Source: Streptomyces sp. GESEQ-4 (lineage in GTDB: Bacteria; Actinomycetota; Actinomycetes; Streptomycetales; Streptomycetaceae). Taken from it: a stretch of DNA of 64,000 bases. This document shows positions 8,800 to 17,377 of this stretch, piece after piece; position 1 is the stretch's first letter, and every line of letters starts with the position of its first letter. The notes beneath the pieces were generated by a model. It was given only the letters and a program-made list of their open reading frames with translations. It made no database searches and had not been told where the DNA came from. Position numbers and translations under genes: made by a program. The stretch is taken from contig NZ_JAFFSU010000014.1 of NCBI RefSeq assembly GCF_017948455.1, positions 62,001 to 126,000 of the forward strand. The letters run 5' to 3'.

Positions 8800-10110
8800 A
8801 TGGCTGAGACCACGGGAAACCAGGCGACCGGCGACGTCACTAGCACCCCCCGCAAGTCCAGTTGGAAATACATCGGCCCCGGCATCGTCGTCGCGGCGAC
8901 CGGTGTCGGGGCCGGTGACCTGGTGGCGACGCTGATCGCGGGCAGCAACTTCGGGTACACGCTCCTGTGGGCCGCCGTCATCGGCTGCCTCGTCAAGATC
9001 TCGTTGGCCGAGGCGGCGGGGCGCTGGCATCTGTCGACGGGACGGACCCTGTTCGACGGGTGGGCGAGTCTGGGGCGCTGGACGACGTGGTTCTTCGTCG
9101 TCTACGTCGTGATCTGGGGCTTCGTCTATGGCGCGGCGGCGATGTCGTCGAGTGCGCTGCCGTTGCAGGCGCTGTTCCCGGATGTGATGGACCTCAAGTG
9201 GTGGGGCATCGCGTGCGGGCTGGTCGGGCTGGTCTTCGTCTGGTTCAACAAGTACGCGGTGTTCGAGAAGGTCATGACGGTCCTGGTCGGCGTCATGTTC
9301 GTGGTGACGGTGTATCTGGCGATCCGGGTCACGCCGAACCTCGGGGACGCCTTCGCCGGTCTGCTGCCGGTGCTGCCCGACGAGAAGGACTCGATCCTCA
9401 ACACGCTGGGCCTGATCGGTGGCGTCGGCGGCACCATCACGCTGGCCGCGTACGGGTACTGGGTCAACGCCAAGGGGTGGACGAACACCGGGTGGATGAA
9501 GGTGATGCGCCTGGACAACCGGGTCGCCTATGCCACGACCGGCATCTTCGTCGTCGCCATGCTCTTCGTCGGCGCGGAGATGCTGCACTCCGCGAACATC
9601 GCCATCGCCAGCGGCGACAAGGGCCTCATCCAGCTGAGCGACATCCTGGAGGACGAGTACGGCTCGGCGACGGCCAAGTTCTTCCTGATCGGCTTCTTCG
9701 CCACCTCGTTCACCTCCCTCATCGGCGTCTGGCACGGCGTGAGCCTGATGTTCGCGGACTTCGTGGCCCGGCAGCAGAAGCGCGAGAAGGCGACGGGCGA
9801 GGAGGTGGCGTCCGGCGAGCGCGAGCGGTCCTGGCCGTTCCGCGCCTACCTGCTGTGGCTCACCTTCCCGCCCATGGTCCTGCTCTTCGAGGGCCAGCCC
9901 TTCCGACTGATCATCATCTACGGCGTCCTGGGCGCGGCCTTCCTCCCCTTCCTCGCCGGCACCCTGATCTGGCTCCTCAACAGCTCACGCACCCCGCGCG
10001 AATGGCGCAACGGCCATGTGAGCAACGCGATGCTCGCGATCGCCGGGCTGCTGTTCCTGGTGCTGTGCGTGAAGCAGGTCTGGGACCAGCCCTGGTCCGA
10101 GTTCTTCTAG
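8800..10110 (+). CDS. Nramp-family divalent metal (Mn/Fe) transporter-like protein
   Basis: 436 residues with about 11 hydrophobic segments. After a 20-residue hydrophilic N-terminus come KYIGPGIVVAATGVGAGDLVA, where Nramp proteins carry their first metal-binding helix, then a conserved helix 6 region and a second-half FFATSFTSLIGVWHGVS. The canonical DPGN of helix 1 is replaced by GVGAGD, as in the more distant Nramp-related branch, so the transported ion may not be Mn(II). The start is set at ATG 8800 because the longer frame runs into the intergenic hairpin. The gene stands alone. Confidence 0.8.
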   Translation: MAETTGNQATGDVTSTPRKSSWKYIGPGIVVAATGVGAGDLVATLIAGSNFGYTLLWAAVIGCLVKISLAEAAGRWHLSTGRTLFDGWASLGRWTTWFFVVYVVIWGFVYGAAAMSSSALPLQALFPDVMDLKWWGIACGLVGLVFVWFNKYAVFEKVMTVLVGVMFVVTVYLAIRVTPNLGDAFAGLLPVLPDEKDSILNTLGLIGGVGGTITLAAYGYWVNAKGWTNTGWMKVMRLDNRVAYATTGIFVVAMLFVGAEMLHSANIAIASGDKGLIQLSDILEDEYGSATAKFFLIGFFATSFTSLIGVWHGVSLMFADFVARQQKREKATGEEVASGERERSWPFRAYLLWLTFPPMVLLFEGQPFRLIIIYGVLGAAFLPFLAGTLIWLLNSSRTPREWRNGHVSNAMLAIAGLLFLVLCVKQVWDQPWSEFF

Positions 10111-10125
10111 CTCCTCGGGCCGCGT

Positions 10126-10131
10126 TACCGT
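10126..10131 (+). promoter_or_regulatory. -10 box TACCGT for a leaderless transcript
   Basis: TACCGT lies 6 nt before ATG 10138 and no Shine-Dalgarno sequence precedes that start, the arrangement expected of an actinobacterial leaderless mRNA. Confidence 0.4.
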
Positions 10132-10137
10132 GCGCTC

Positions 10138-10572
10138 ATGCAGCAGCCCGATCCCGGCCCACCGCCGTCATCGCCGCCCGGCTTCGGCCCGCCCCCGCAG
10201 CCGTACGTCCCCCAGCAGCCCTACGTCCCCGCGCCGCCGCCCGGCCCACCGTCGTACGCACCCCACCCCGCGCCGATGCCGCCCCACCCGGCTCCCGCGG
10301 GCCCGGAGTTCCTGGCCGTGGACCGGCGCAACGCCGTCGTCGTGGACGCCTCCGGGGTCTCCTTCGAGAACCACGGCATGAACCTCGACCTGACCTGGCC
10401 CGAGATCCGCGGCGTCCACTACAAGGCGAACGGCAACGTCCTCGTCGTCGGGGTCGCCCACGTCGACGGGCGGTTCTTCGAGTGCGCGGTGGACGCCAAG
10501 CGCGGCGATCGGCTGGGGGAGTGGTTCGGTCAGCTGGCGGGCGTGCTGGGGTACTACCGGCCCATGGGCTGA
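10138..10572 (+). CDS. Small protein with Pro-rich N-terminus and PH-like domain
   Basis: 144 residues. Residues 1-58 are a Pro/Tyr/Ala-rich linker; residues 59-142 form a domain with RRNAVVVDASGVSF, LTWPEIRGVHYK and a C-terminal helix GEWFGQLAGVLGYY. It is similar in pattern to the C-terminal domain of the protein at 2716-3231. Streptomyces carry many such short Pro-rich cytosolic proteins of unknown role. The gene's 3' end overlaps the convergent membrane-protein gene by 19 nt. No function is assigned. Confidence 0.75.
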   Translation: MQQPDPGPPPSSPPGFGPPPQPYVPQQPYVPAPPPGPPSYAPHPAPMPPHPAPAGPEFLAVDRRNAVVVDASGVSFENHGMNLDLTWPEIRGVHYKANGNVLVVGVAHVDGRFFECAVDAKRGDRLGEWFGQLAGVLGYYRPMG

Positions 10573-11813
10573 ACCCACTGCGGGCTGAGGGCGATCTCCC
10601 GCAGCTCGGCGATGGTCAGCGCGGGGGTGTCACGGGTCGCGGCGGTGTGCTGGGCACCGGAGTTGAAGGCGCTCACCACGACGCGCCGGCCGTCGGTACG
10701 GATGGTGTCGACGGTCCACATGACGACCCCCTCGCCGCCCTTCTCGCCGGGGCCCTGCCGCACGGCGACCTTCGTGCCGTCGCCGAGGACCTCGGCGTCC
10801 GCACCGAAGAGCTGGTCCGCGACGTCGCGCATGTCGGGCTGCACATTGATCTCGACGAGGCTCCGGCCGCTGCCGTCGTCGGCCACGACATAGCCGTACT
10901 CGCCCTCACCGCCCTGGGAGACGACCTCGGTGTCCTTGGGGAGCAGGGCCGCGAGCGTCTTCTGCACGTCGGTGCCGGTGGGCGCGGCGGGACGGTCGGT
11001 GGACGCGTCCGAGGTGTCGGGTGACTTGTCCGCCGGGGCGTTCCTGGCGGCGGCGTCGATGGCGATCATCCAGAAGTCCTTGGTGGCGATGCTCTTCAAC
11101 TGCCCGGGCGACAAGGGCGGTTGGTCGCGGGTGAGCGGAGCGTCCTTCTCGGCCTCCGCGTTCCACTCGTTCACCATGACGTGATGGCCGTACGGCGTGA
11201 CGAGCGAGGCGTACCAGTGCTTCGTCTCCACGCGGCGGTCCGGGTACTCGTACCCCTGGTAGATCATGAGCGTGCCGTCGGGCACCTTGCTCGTGGTGCA
11301 GGCGTCGTACGCGACGAGGGCCTTGTCCGGGCAGGTGGTCAGCTGCTCGGCCGCCTCGCCGCCCGCCTCCACCTTGCCCAGGGAGACGCTGACGAGCGCG
11401 CCGCCCTTTCCGTCGTCGTACACCAGTGAGGCGTACGGCGATCCCGTGCTGGTGCCCGCGCCCTGCTGCCTGCTGTACGTCCCCTTGGGGAGCATCTCCT
11501 CGAGCGCGCGGACGACGGTGTCGCCCGGCAACTGGCCGTCGGCGGAGGGGCTCGGTGTCGAGCTGTCGGCGGCCACGGACGCCCGCCCGTCGGCGTCGTC
11601 GGCCGGCAGGAGCAGCGCGCTGCCGACGCCGACGAGCGCGATCCCGGCGACGCCGCCGACGAGGGCCGCCCGGCGGCGGTACCGCAGTCGGCGGCCGCGT
11701 GCCTCGCCGGCGACGACGAGAGCGTGACGGTCGGTCTCGAAGTGGTCGCCGGCCTCGGTCAGGGCGTTGCCGAGCCGGTGTGCGAAGAGGTCTTCCTGGG
11801 GTTCGGAGGGCAT
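10554..11813 (-). CDS. Membrane-anchored partner of the adjacent ECF sigma factor
   Basis: 419 residues from ATG 11813. Residues ~1-50 are cytoplasmic and basic (GEARGRRLRYRRR), followed by one transmembrane helix (AALVGGVAGIALVGVGSALL) and a ~340-residue extracellular part containing two similar halves (LEEMLPKGTYSRQ and LAALLPKDTEVVSQ begin corresponding segments). It starts 81 nt after the sigma-factor gene in the same direction, which suggests an anti-sigma-like role. The cytoplasmic part lacks the HxxxCxxC zinc motif of classical anti-sigma proteins, so the role is inferred from context. Confidence 0.75.
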   Translation of the reverse strand: MPSEPQEDLFAHRLGNALTEAGDHFETDRHALVVAGEARGRRLRYRRRAALVGGVAGIALVGVGSALLLPADDADGRASVAADSSTPSPSADGQLPGDTVVRALEEMLPKGTYSRQQGAGTSTGSPYASLVYDDGKGGALVSVSLGKVEAGGEAAEQLTTCPDKALVAYDACTTSKVPDGTLMIYQGYEYPDRRVETKHWYASLVTPYGHHVMVNEWNAEAEKDAPLTRDQPPLSPGQLKSIATKDFWMIAIDAAARNAPADKSPDTSDASTDRPAAPTGTDVQKTLAALLPKDTEVVSQGGEGEYGYVVADDGSGRSLVEINVQPDMRDVADQLFGADAEVLGDGTKVAVRQGPGEKGGEGVVMWTVDTIRTDGRRVVVSAFNSGAQHTAATRDTPALTIAELREIALSPQWVQPMGR

Positions 11814-11893
11814 GGCAAACCACCGTTTCTGCAGAGGTGTCGGTCTGGGCTCGATGGCGAATGAGGGGTGGCGTAGATCAGGGATGGCGTGGA

Positions 11894-12412
11894 TCAGGGG
11901 GCGGCGTACTCGTCCATGTCCTCGCCGAGGAATTCGCGCAGCCGGGACAGCGCGCGGGTGCACCGGGTGCGGACCGCGGCCGAGCTGGTGTTCATCGCGT
12001 CGGCGGTCTCCTCGATGGAGCGGTCCTCCCAGTAGCGCAGGACGACCACCGCCCGGTCCTTGGCGGGCAGCTGGGCGAGCGCCTCCAGCAGGGTGAGCCG
12101 CAGGGAGGTGTCGCCGTCGGCGGCGTACGGGAGTTCGGGCAGCACGTCCGTGGCGCGCTCGGTGCTGCTGCGGCGGCGCTGATGGGCGAGGAAGGTGCGG
12201 GTGAGGACGGTCTGCGCGTACCCCGCGGGGTTGCCGACCCGGGAGACGCGTCCCCATTTGACGTACAGCCGCCCGAGGGTCTCCTGCACCAGGTCCTCGG
12301 CCAGATGCGTGTCCCCGGCGGTCAGCAGGCACGCGGACCGGTAGAGATGCCCCGCTCGCGCCGCCGCGAACCCCGCATACGTCTCGGCACCGCTCCCGCG
12401 GACCTGTCTCAT
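11894..12412 (-). CDS. SigE-family ECF RNA polymerase sigma factor
   Basis: 172 residues. Region 2 is seen as FAAARAGHLYRSACLLTAGD...AEDLVQETLGRLYVKW, and region 4 as LEALAQLPAKDRAVVVLRYW followed by the SIEETADAMNTSSAAVRTR helix-turn-helix. The length and the ATG preceded by GAGGGGGAA fit the SigE-type ECF family of actinobacteria. It heads a two-gene operon with a single-pass membrane protein. The 130-nt upstream region holds the chitinase terminator and the segment GTGAAACATTT, a possible autoregulated promoter. Confidence 0.92.
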   Translation of the reverse strand: MRQVRGSGAETYAGFAAARAGHLYRSACLLTAGDTHLAEDLVQETLGRLYVKWGRVSRVGNPAGYAQTVLTRTFLAHQRRRSSTERATDVLPELPYAADGDTSLRLTLLEALAQLPAKDRAVVVLRYWEDRSIEETADAMNTSSAAVRTRCTRALSRLREFLGEDMDEYAAP

Positions 12413-12495
12413 GTACTTCCCCCTCGTCGGCCTTCACCTCATTGATGCGGTGGGCCCGGGGAAATGTTTCACAGCGACAGGACCAACGCGACGAA

Positions 12496-12525
12496 GGGGC
12501 ACCCGGCGGATTCGCCGGGTGCCCC
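12496..12525. terminator. Hairpin terminator of the chitinase gene
   Basis: A perfect 13-bp stem GGGGCACCCGGCG / CGCCGGGTGCCCC with a GATT loop lies 17 nt past the chitinase stop. No U-run follows, as is common for high-GC actinobacterial terminators. Confidence 0.75.
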
Positions 12526-12541
12526 GTTCGATCGTCATCGC

Positions 12542-14227
12542 CTACGGCAGCCCGTGCACATGCGGCCCCACCGCGTTGGACCACGCGTTCCCGGCCGCCG
12601 CGTCCCAGTTGGTGGACCAGGTCATCGCGCCCCGCAGGTCGGGATAGGTCCTGGACGGCTTGAAGGAGCCGCAGTTCGTGCCCCTCGCCAGGCAGTCCAG
12701 CGCGTTGTTCACCACGGAGGGCGAGACATACCCGCTGCCCGCGCCGCGCGTCGAGGCCGGAAGGCCCAGTCCCACCTGCGACGGTGCCAGACCGCCCTCC
12801 AGCTGGATGCAGGCCAGCGCCGTCAGGAAGTCCACCGAGCCCTGGCTGTAGACCTTGCCGTCGCAGCCCAGCATCGAACCGCTGTTGTAGTACTGCATGT
12901 TGACGACCGTGAGGATGTCCTTGATGTTCAGCGCCGTCTGGAAGTAGGAGTTCGACGTCGACTGCATGTCGATCGTCTGCGGCGCCATCGTGATGACGAG
13001 CGACGAGCCCGCCTTCGAAGACAGGGACCGCAGCGCCTGTGTCATATAGGTGGCGTTGAGGCCGTTCTCCAGGTCGATGTCGACGCCGTCGAAGCCGTAC
13101 GTCTGCATCAGCGAGTACACCGAGTTCGCGAAGTTGGCCGCCGACGCCGAGTCGTTCACGGCCACCGTGCCGCGCTCACCGCCGACCGAGACGATGACCT
13201 TCTTCCCGGCCGCCTGCTTCGCCTTCACGTCCGCCTTGAACTGGTCGACCGTGTAACCGCCGAGCCCCGCCGAGTCCAGGTTGAAGGTCACCGCGCCCGG
13301 CGTCGACGTCGCGTCCGCGAACGCCACCGCGATGATGTCGTACTGGGACTGGACGTCCGCGAGCTTCTGCACCGTGGCGCCGTTGTTGAAGTTCTGCCAG
13401 TAACCGGTCACCGCGTGCTTCGGCAGGGCGGGGCCCACCGGGGTCGCCGTGGTCCGCCCGGTCACCGCGGCCGACTTCACCGACTCACCGGCCGCGTTGA
13501 CCGCCGTGACCTGGAAGGAGTACGAGGTGGAGGCGGCGAGGCCGGTGACGGTGGCCGACGTTCCGGTCACCGCCGTCACCTTCGTACCATCCCGGTAGAC
13601 GTGGTAGCCCGTTGCTCCCGCGACCGTGTTCCAGGCGAGGGACACGGACGAGGACGTGGTGCCCGACACCGACAGACCGGCCGGCGCACCGGGGATCGTC
13701 GGCGCCGGATCGGTCCCGCCGCCCCCGTCGGGGCCGTACACGGAGAGGTCGTCGGCGTAGTACGCGGGCTGTCCGTACCAGCCGTGCGTGTACACCGTGA
13801 CGGATGTCGTCGAGGCGCCCGTAGTGAACGACGTCGTCAGCTGCTTCCAGCTCGTCGAGTCGGGGGTCCAGGTCGACACGTCCGTGGTGCCGGTGCCGGT
13901 CACGCCCAGATAGGCGTACCCGCCCTGCACCCAGGCGCTCAGCGCGTACGTCGAGTTGGGCTTGACCGCGACCGTCTGGGTGCAGCGGGCGTTGTCCTGC
14001 CCGGCCGGGGTCGCCTTCAGCGCGGTCGTGCCGGTGCGCACGGGGGAGGTGACCGTCGTGCCGCTGTTCCCGGAACAGGTCCAGTTGCTCAGGCCGGACT
14101 CGAAACCGGCGTTCTTGGCGTTGTTGACGTCGGCGGCGGACGCCTGGCCGGCACCGGTGAGGGAGAGCGCCAGGGCGGCGGTGAGGGCGCCCGCCCAGAG
14201 TCGTATCGATCTTTTCTGTGGGGACAT
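12542..14227 (-). CDS. Secreted GH18 chitinase with N-terminal carbohydrate-binding and FnIII domains
   Basis: 561 residues from ATG 14227. Order: signal peptide (RLWAGALTAALALSLTGAG, cut near ASA); a ~130-residue jelly-roll carbohydrate-binding module (NAGFESGLSNWTCSGN ... YYADDLSVYGP); an FnIII domain (PGAPAGLSVSGTTSSSVSLA); then a GH18 catalytic domain with FDGVDIDLEN, the DxxDxDxE motif whose Glu is catalytic, and the C-terminal MTWSTNWD strand. It hydrolyses chitin outside the cell. A DasR-like operator abuts the start codon and no Shine-Dalgarno site is present, so the mRNA may be leaderless. Confidence 0.95.
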   Translation of the reverse strand: MSPQKRSIRLWAGALTAALALSLTGAGQASAADVNNAKNAGFESGLSNWTCSGNSGTTVTSPVRTGTTALKATPAGQDNARCTQTVAVKPNSTYALSAWVQGGYAYLGVTGTGTTDVSTWTPDSTSWKQLTTSFTTGASTTSVTVYTHGWYGQPAYYADDLSVYGPDGGGGTDPAPTIPGAPAGLSVSGTTSSSVSLAWNTVAGATGYHVYRDGTKVTAVTGTSATVTGLAASTSYSFQVTAVNAAGESVKSAAVTGRTTATPVGPALPKHAVTGYWQNFNNGATVQKLADVQSQYDIIAVAFADATSTPGAVTFNLDSAGLGGYTVDQFKADVKAKQAAGKKVIVSVGGERGTVAVNDSASAANFANSVYSLMQTYGFDGVDIDLENGLNATYMTQALRSLSSKAGSSLVITMAPQTIDMQSTSNSYFQTALNIKDILTVVNMQYYNSGSMLGCDGKVYSQGSVDFLTALACIQLEGGLAPSQVGLGLPASTRGAGSGYVSPSVVNNALDCLARGTNCGSFKPSRTYPDLRGAMTWSTNWDAAAGNAWSNAVGPHVHGLP

Positions 14228-14260
14228 GACAACACGTTGGTCCAGACCAATTCTGTTGTC
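14228..14260 (-). promoter_or_regulatory. DasR-type operator (dre) inside a nested palindrome, chitinase promoter
   Basis: TGGTCCAGACCA (14238-14249) differs by one base from the dre consensus TGGTCTAGACCA and equals the TGGTCCAGACC repeat known from Streptomyces chitinase promoters. It is nested within a second inverted repeat, GACAACA (14228-14234) and TGTTGTC (14254-14260). On the gene strand TTGACA (14262-14257) is a good -35 box, and the -10 position falls at 14239-14234 (CAACGT), placing the transcript start at or next to the ATG. DasR represses such genes until glucosamine phosphates release it. Confidence 0.8.
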
Positions 14261-14460
14261 AAGAGGTGCTGCCGAGATGCTCAACCTGCCCCGTTTTGGC
14301 AGCTCTTGTGCATCGCCGGATGCTTCACAGCTACAGAAACGCTGTTCTCCGGTCATTGAGGCGTGGTTACAGTGCTTTGGTAGTCACGCTGTGAAGTCGA
14401 CTCGGTGCGTCGGGGTATCACCGGCGGGCCGACAGGGGCGGGTGAACCGGGGAGCTGCAC

Positions 14461-15363
14461 GTGCCAACTGCCATTGCCGTGACCAGTGCCGACCTGGCGC
14501 TGCCGCCGCACGACGAACGCACCGTGCCCGCGGTGGTGCTCCCGGACCTGGACCGGCAGCCGCTCGACCAGTCGCTCGCCGCCGTGCAGTCGCTGATCGA
14601 CCAGCACGGTCATGTCATCGTCGTGTGCTCACAGGCGGTTCCCGCGGCCGTGACACAGCGGCTGCACACCGTACGGTCCCTGCTGGAGAGCGACCGGATC
14701 GCCCTGTTCCGTCCGTCGCTGCCCCCGCTCGGACTCGCCGTCCTGGCCCGCCAGTTGAGACAGCTCGCCTCCTGCGACCTCAGCCCCGGCGTGCTCGCCT
14801 CCGCCGGCCGGCTGCTCACGCACTACATCCACGCCGGCGCGCTGCTCGGCTCGGTCGCCCGCCTCGACCGCGTCCCCGTCGGGCTGAAGTCGCACGCCAA
14901 GTCCTGGGTGCCCGGCACGCACTTCGGGGTGGTCGCACATCCCGAGCCGCAGCTGGTGAAGCTCCAGCCCGGAGCCGCGCTGACCGGCCCGGAGTTCGCG
15001 ACCTGGATGCTGTTCGCCAAGGGCCAGCTGCAGTCGGACTGGGTCACGGAGAGCCTGGCCAACTCCTGGCGGGTGCACGGGCTGCGGGAGGCCCCGCTGC
15101 CCGCGGAGTCCCCGCACTGGTGGGGGACCGGCAAGCTGATCGAGTTCTGTTCCTACCTGCCCGACCTCTCGGTCCTCTACCAACTGGTCACCTCGGTGCG
15201 GCAGAACGTCTGCCACTGGTGCGGCATCGACGTCATCGGCGACCGCTGCGTCTTCTGCTCCGCCACCCCGCCCGTCCTCGAGGAACAGCACAAGAGCCTG
15301 CAAACGCCTCGGCAGCACAGGCAGATTCAGCACCAGAACCGGAAACAGATAACAGCCGGATGA
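14461..15363 (+). CDS. Zinc-ribbon protein at the head of the Tad locus, function unknown
   Basis: 300 residues from GTG 14461 (GGGGAG upstream). The body is a mixed alpha/beta protein without a recognised fold signature; its C-terminus has CHWCGIDVIGDRCVFC, two CxxC pairs typical of a zinc ribbon, followed by a Gln-rich tail. It lies 55 nt before cpaB and points the same way, so it may belong to the pilus operon as a regulator or assembly factor. No catalytic motif is visible. Confidence 0.7.
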   Translation: MPTAIAVTSADLALPPHDERTVPAVVLPDLDRQPLDQSLAAVQSLIDQHGHVIVVCSQAVPAAVTQRLHTVRSLLESDRIALFRPSLPPLGLAVLARQLRQLASCDLSPGVLASAGRLLTHYIHAGALLGSVARLDRVPVGLKSHAKSWVPGTHFGVVAHPEPQLVKLQPGAALTGPEFATWMLFAKGQLQSDWVTESLANSWRVHGLREAPLPAESPHWWGTGKLIEFCSYLPDLSVLYQLVTSVRQNVCHWCGIDVIGDRCVFCSATPPVLEEQHKSLQTPRQHRQIQHQNRKQITAG

Positions 15364-15418
15364 GCCCGCACCACCCGACACCGCTCGACCCCCACCCCCC
15401 GATGAGGTTCCACGGTTC

Positions 15419-16126
15419 ATGAACTCCCGTCAGCGCCGCGGCGTGATACTCCTGCTCCTGTCGGTCCTGTGCGCCCTCGGCGCGTTCGCCGGCGTCCTCT
15501 CCGTCGTCAACGACGTGGAGTCCAAGGTCGGTCCCGAGGTGACCGCCTACCGGGTCAAGTCGAACGTGGAGCCCTACGAGGCCCTCGGCGCGGGCCAGTT
15601 CGAGAAGGTCGAGATGCCGGAGCGCTGGCTGTCCGACACCGCCGTCACCGATCTGCGGCAGATCGAGGGCAAGATCGCCGTGACGACCCTGAAGAAGGGC
15701 TCCCTGCTGCAGAGCGACATGATCGTCGACCAGCCCGCCCTGCAGGCCGGGCAGCAGGAGGTCGCCATCATGATCGATTCGGCGACCGGTGTGGCGGGCA
15801 AGATCACGCCGGGTTCCACGGTCAACGTGTACGCCACTTTCGAGGGCGAGCGTGAGGGCGACCCCGATCAGTCCAAGATCATCGTGACCAACGCCAGGGT
15901 CCTCGACGTCGGCGATCTCACCCCGCTCGAGCCCGACGCCGACGACCGCACCCGGGAGGCCACCAAGGCCGTCCCCATCACCTTCGCGCTCTCCGCGCTC
16001 GACGCCCAGCGCATCACGTACGCCGAGTCCTTCGCCCAGCGGGTCCGGCTCGCGCTGGTCGCGCCGGGGGAGACGGGCACCATTCCCGAGCAGGACCGGA
16101 CGTACGAACTCGCCAAGGACAAGTGA
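15419..16126 (+). CDS. cpaB: CpaB/RcpC-like Tad pilus assembly protein (SAF domain)
   Basis: 235 residues. One N-terminal membrane helix (RGVILLLLSVLCALGAFAGV) is followed by an SAF domain: AYRVKSNVEPYEALGAGQFE and GKIAVTTLKKGSLLQSDMI match the CpaB/FlgA-like fold, and ITPGSTVNVYATFEG the second barrel part. In Gram-negative Tad systems CpaB sits in the periplasm near the secretin. There is no outer membrane or secretin here, so it presumably works in the wall zone. It starts the run of directly linked tad genes. Confidence 0.85.
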   Translation: MNSRQRRGVILLLLSVLCALGAFAGVLSVVNDVESKVGPEVTAYRVKSNVEPYEALGAGQFEKVEMPERWLSDTAVTDLRQIEGKIAVTTLKKGSLLQSDMIVDQPALQAGQQEVAIMIDSATGVAGKITPGSTVNVYATFEGEREGDPDQSKIIVTNARVLDVGDLTPLEPDADDRTREATKAVPITFALSALDAQRITYAESFAQRVRLALVAPGETGTIPEQDRTYELAKDK

Positions 16127-16135
16127 GAGGCCCGC

Positions 16136-17377
16136 ATGCCCACGAGGATCCTCCCGGCGGTCGGCGATCCGGACGCGGTCCGGTCCCTCACCACCCTGCT
16201 CAGCCAGCTCCCGGACGCCGAGCCGGTCGCCCCGGTGGTCGACTCCACCCAGCTCGTCGACACCCTCTCCCGGCTCGCCGCCGAGTCGGTCGACGAACTG
16301 CCCGAGGTCGTCGTCGTCCACGAACGCATCGGCCCGGTCCCCGCCCTGGAACTGATCCGCGACGTCGCCCTGCGCTTCCCGGCCGTCGGCGTCATCCTGG
16401 TCACCTCCGACGCCAGCCCCGGCCTCTTCCAGGCCGCCATGGACTACGGCGCCCGCGGCCTGGTGGCGCTCCCGCTGAACTACGAGGAACTGGCCAGCCG
16501 CGTCCAGGCGGTCGCCCAGTGGTCCACGGGCGTACGGCGCCATCTGGGCGGCGCGGTCGACGTGTTCACCGGCGTGGGCGGCACCGTGATCACGGTGAGC
16601 GGCGCCAAGGGCGGAGTGGGCGCGACCCTGACCGCGATCCAACTCGCCCTCGCCGCCCAGGCGTCGGGCCGGTCGGCCGCCCTCGTGGACATGGACCTCC
16701 AGGCCGGCGACATCGCCTCCTACCTGGACATCCAGTTCCGCCGCTCGGTCGTCGACCTCGCCACCATCACCGACATATCCCCGCGCGTCCTCGCCGACGC
16801 GGTCTTCCGCCACGACACCGGCGTCGCGCTGCTGCTCGCCCCCGGCGAGGGCGAACGCGGCGAGGAGGTTACCGACCGCGCCGCCCGGCAGATCGTCGGC
16901 GCCCTGCGCTCCCGCTACGAGGTCGTCGTCATCGACTGCGGCGCCCAGGTGAGCGGCGCGAGCGCGGCGGCGGTCGAGATGGCGGACCGGGCCCTGCTGG
17001 TCACCACCCCGGACGTGGTCTCCGTCCGCGGCGCCAAGCGCACCGTCCGCATGTGGGACCGGCTCCAGATCCGCAAGGCCGAGGAGACGACGATCGTCGT
17101 CAACCGCCACACCCGCGGTACGGAGATCCAGCCCTCGCTGATCCAGAAGATCACCGGCACGGCGGTGGCCGCCACGGCCGTCCCCGCCAACTTCAAGGAA
17201 CTCCACGCCGCGGTCGACGCCGGCCGCGTCCACGAACTCGACGGCAGAAGCACGGTCAAGCAGGCCCTGTGGGCGCTCGCGGCCGAACTCGGCCTGGTGA
17301 ACGCCCCCGAGGGCGACGTCCGGCGGGGCGGACGGGGGGCGGTCGGCTTCCGGCGGCGGAGGGACGGTGGGGGATGA
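16136..17377 (+). CDS. tadZ: TadZ/CpaE-like ATPase of the Tad pilus
   Basis: 413 residues from ATG 16136 (GAGAGG upstream). The N-terminal ~125 residues form a receiver-like domain (GVILVTSDASPGLFQAAMDY) without a clear phospho-acceptor set, and the C-terminal part is a MinD/ParA ATPase with the deviant Walker A SGAKGGVGAT near residue 155-164, ALVDMDLQAGD and VVVIDCGAQVS. TadZ proteins mark the pole or site of pilus assembly. The Arg/Gly-rich tail is probably disordered. The stop overlaps the next gene (ATGA). Confidence 0.9.
   Translation: MPTRILPAVGDPDAVRSLTTLLSQLPDAEPVAPVVDSTQLVDTLSRLAAESVDELPEVVVVHERIGPVPALELIRDVALRFPAVGVILVTSDASPGLFQAAMDYGARGLVALPLNYEELASRVQAVAQWSTGVRRHLGGAVDVFTGVGGTVITVSGAKGGVGATLTAIQLALAAQASGRSAALVDMDLQAGDIASYLDIQFRRSVVDLATITDISPRVLADAVFRHDTGVALLLAPGEGERGEEVTDRAARQIVGALRSRYEVVVIDCGAQVSGASAAAVEMADRALLVTTPDVVSVRGAKRTVRMWDRLQIRKAEETTIVVNRHTRGTEIQPSLIQKITGTAVAATAVPANFKELHAAVDAGRVHELDGRSTVKQALWALAAELGLVNAPEGDVRRGGRGAVGFRRRRDGGG

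Noticed and set aside
8800..10110. Annotation as a standard MntH manganese importer.
   Set aside because: The helix 1 DPGN motif is replaced by GVGAGD and no metal-regulator box is seen, so only an Nramp-related call is justified.
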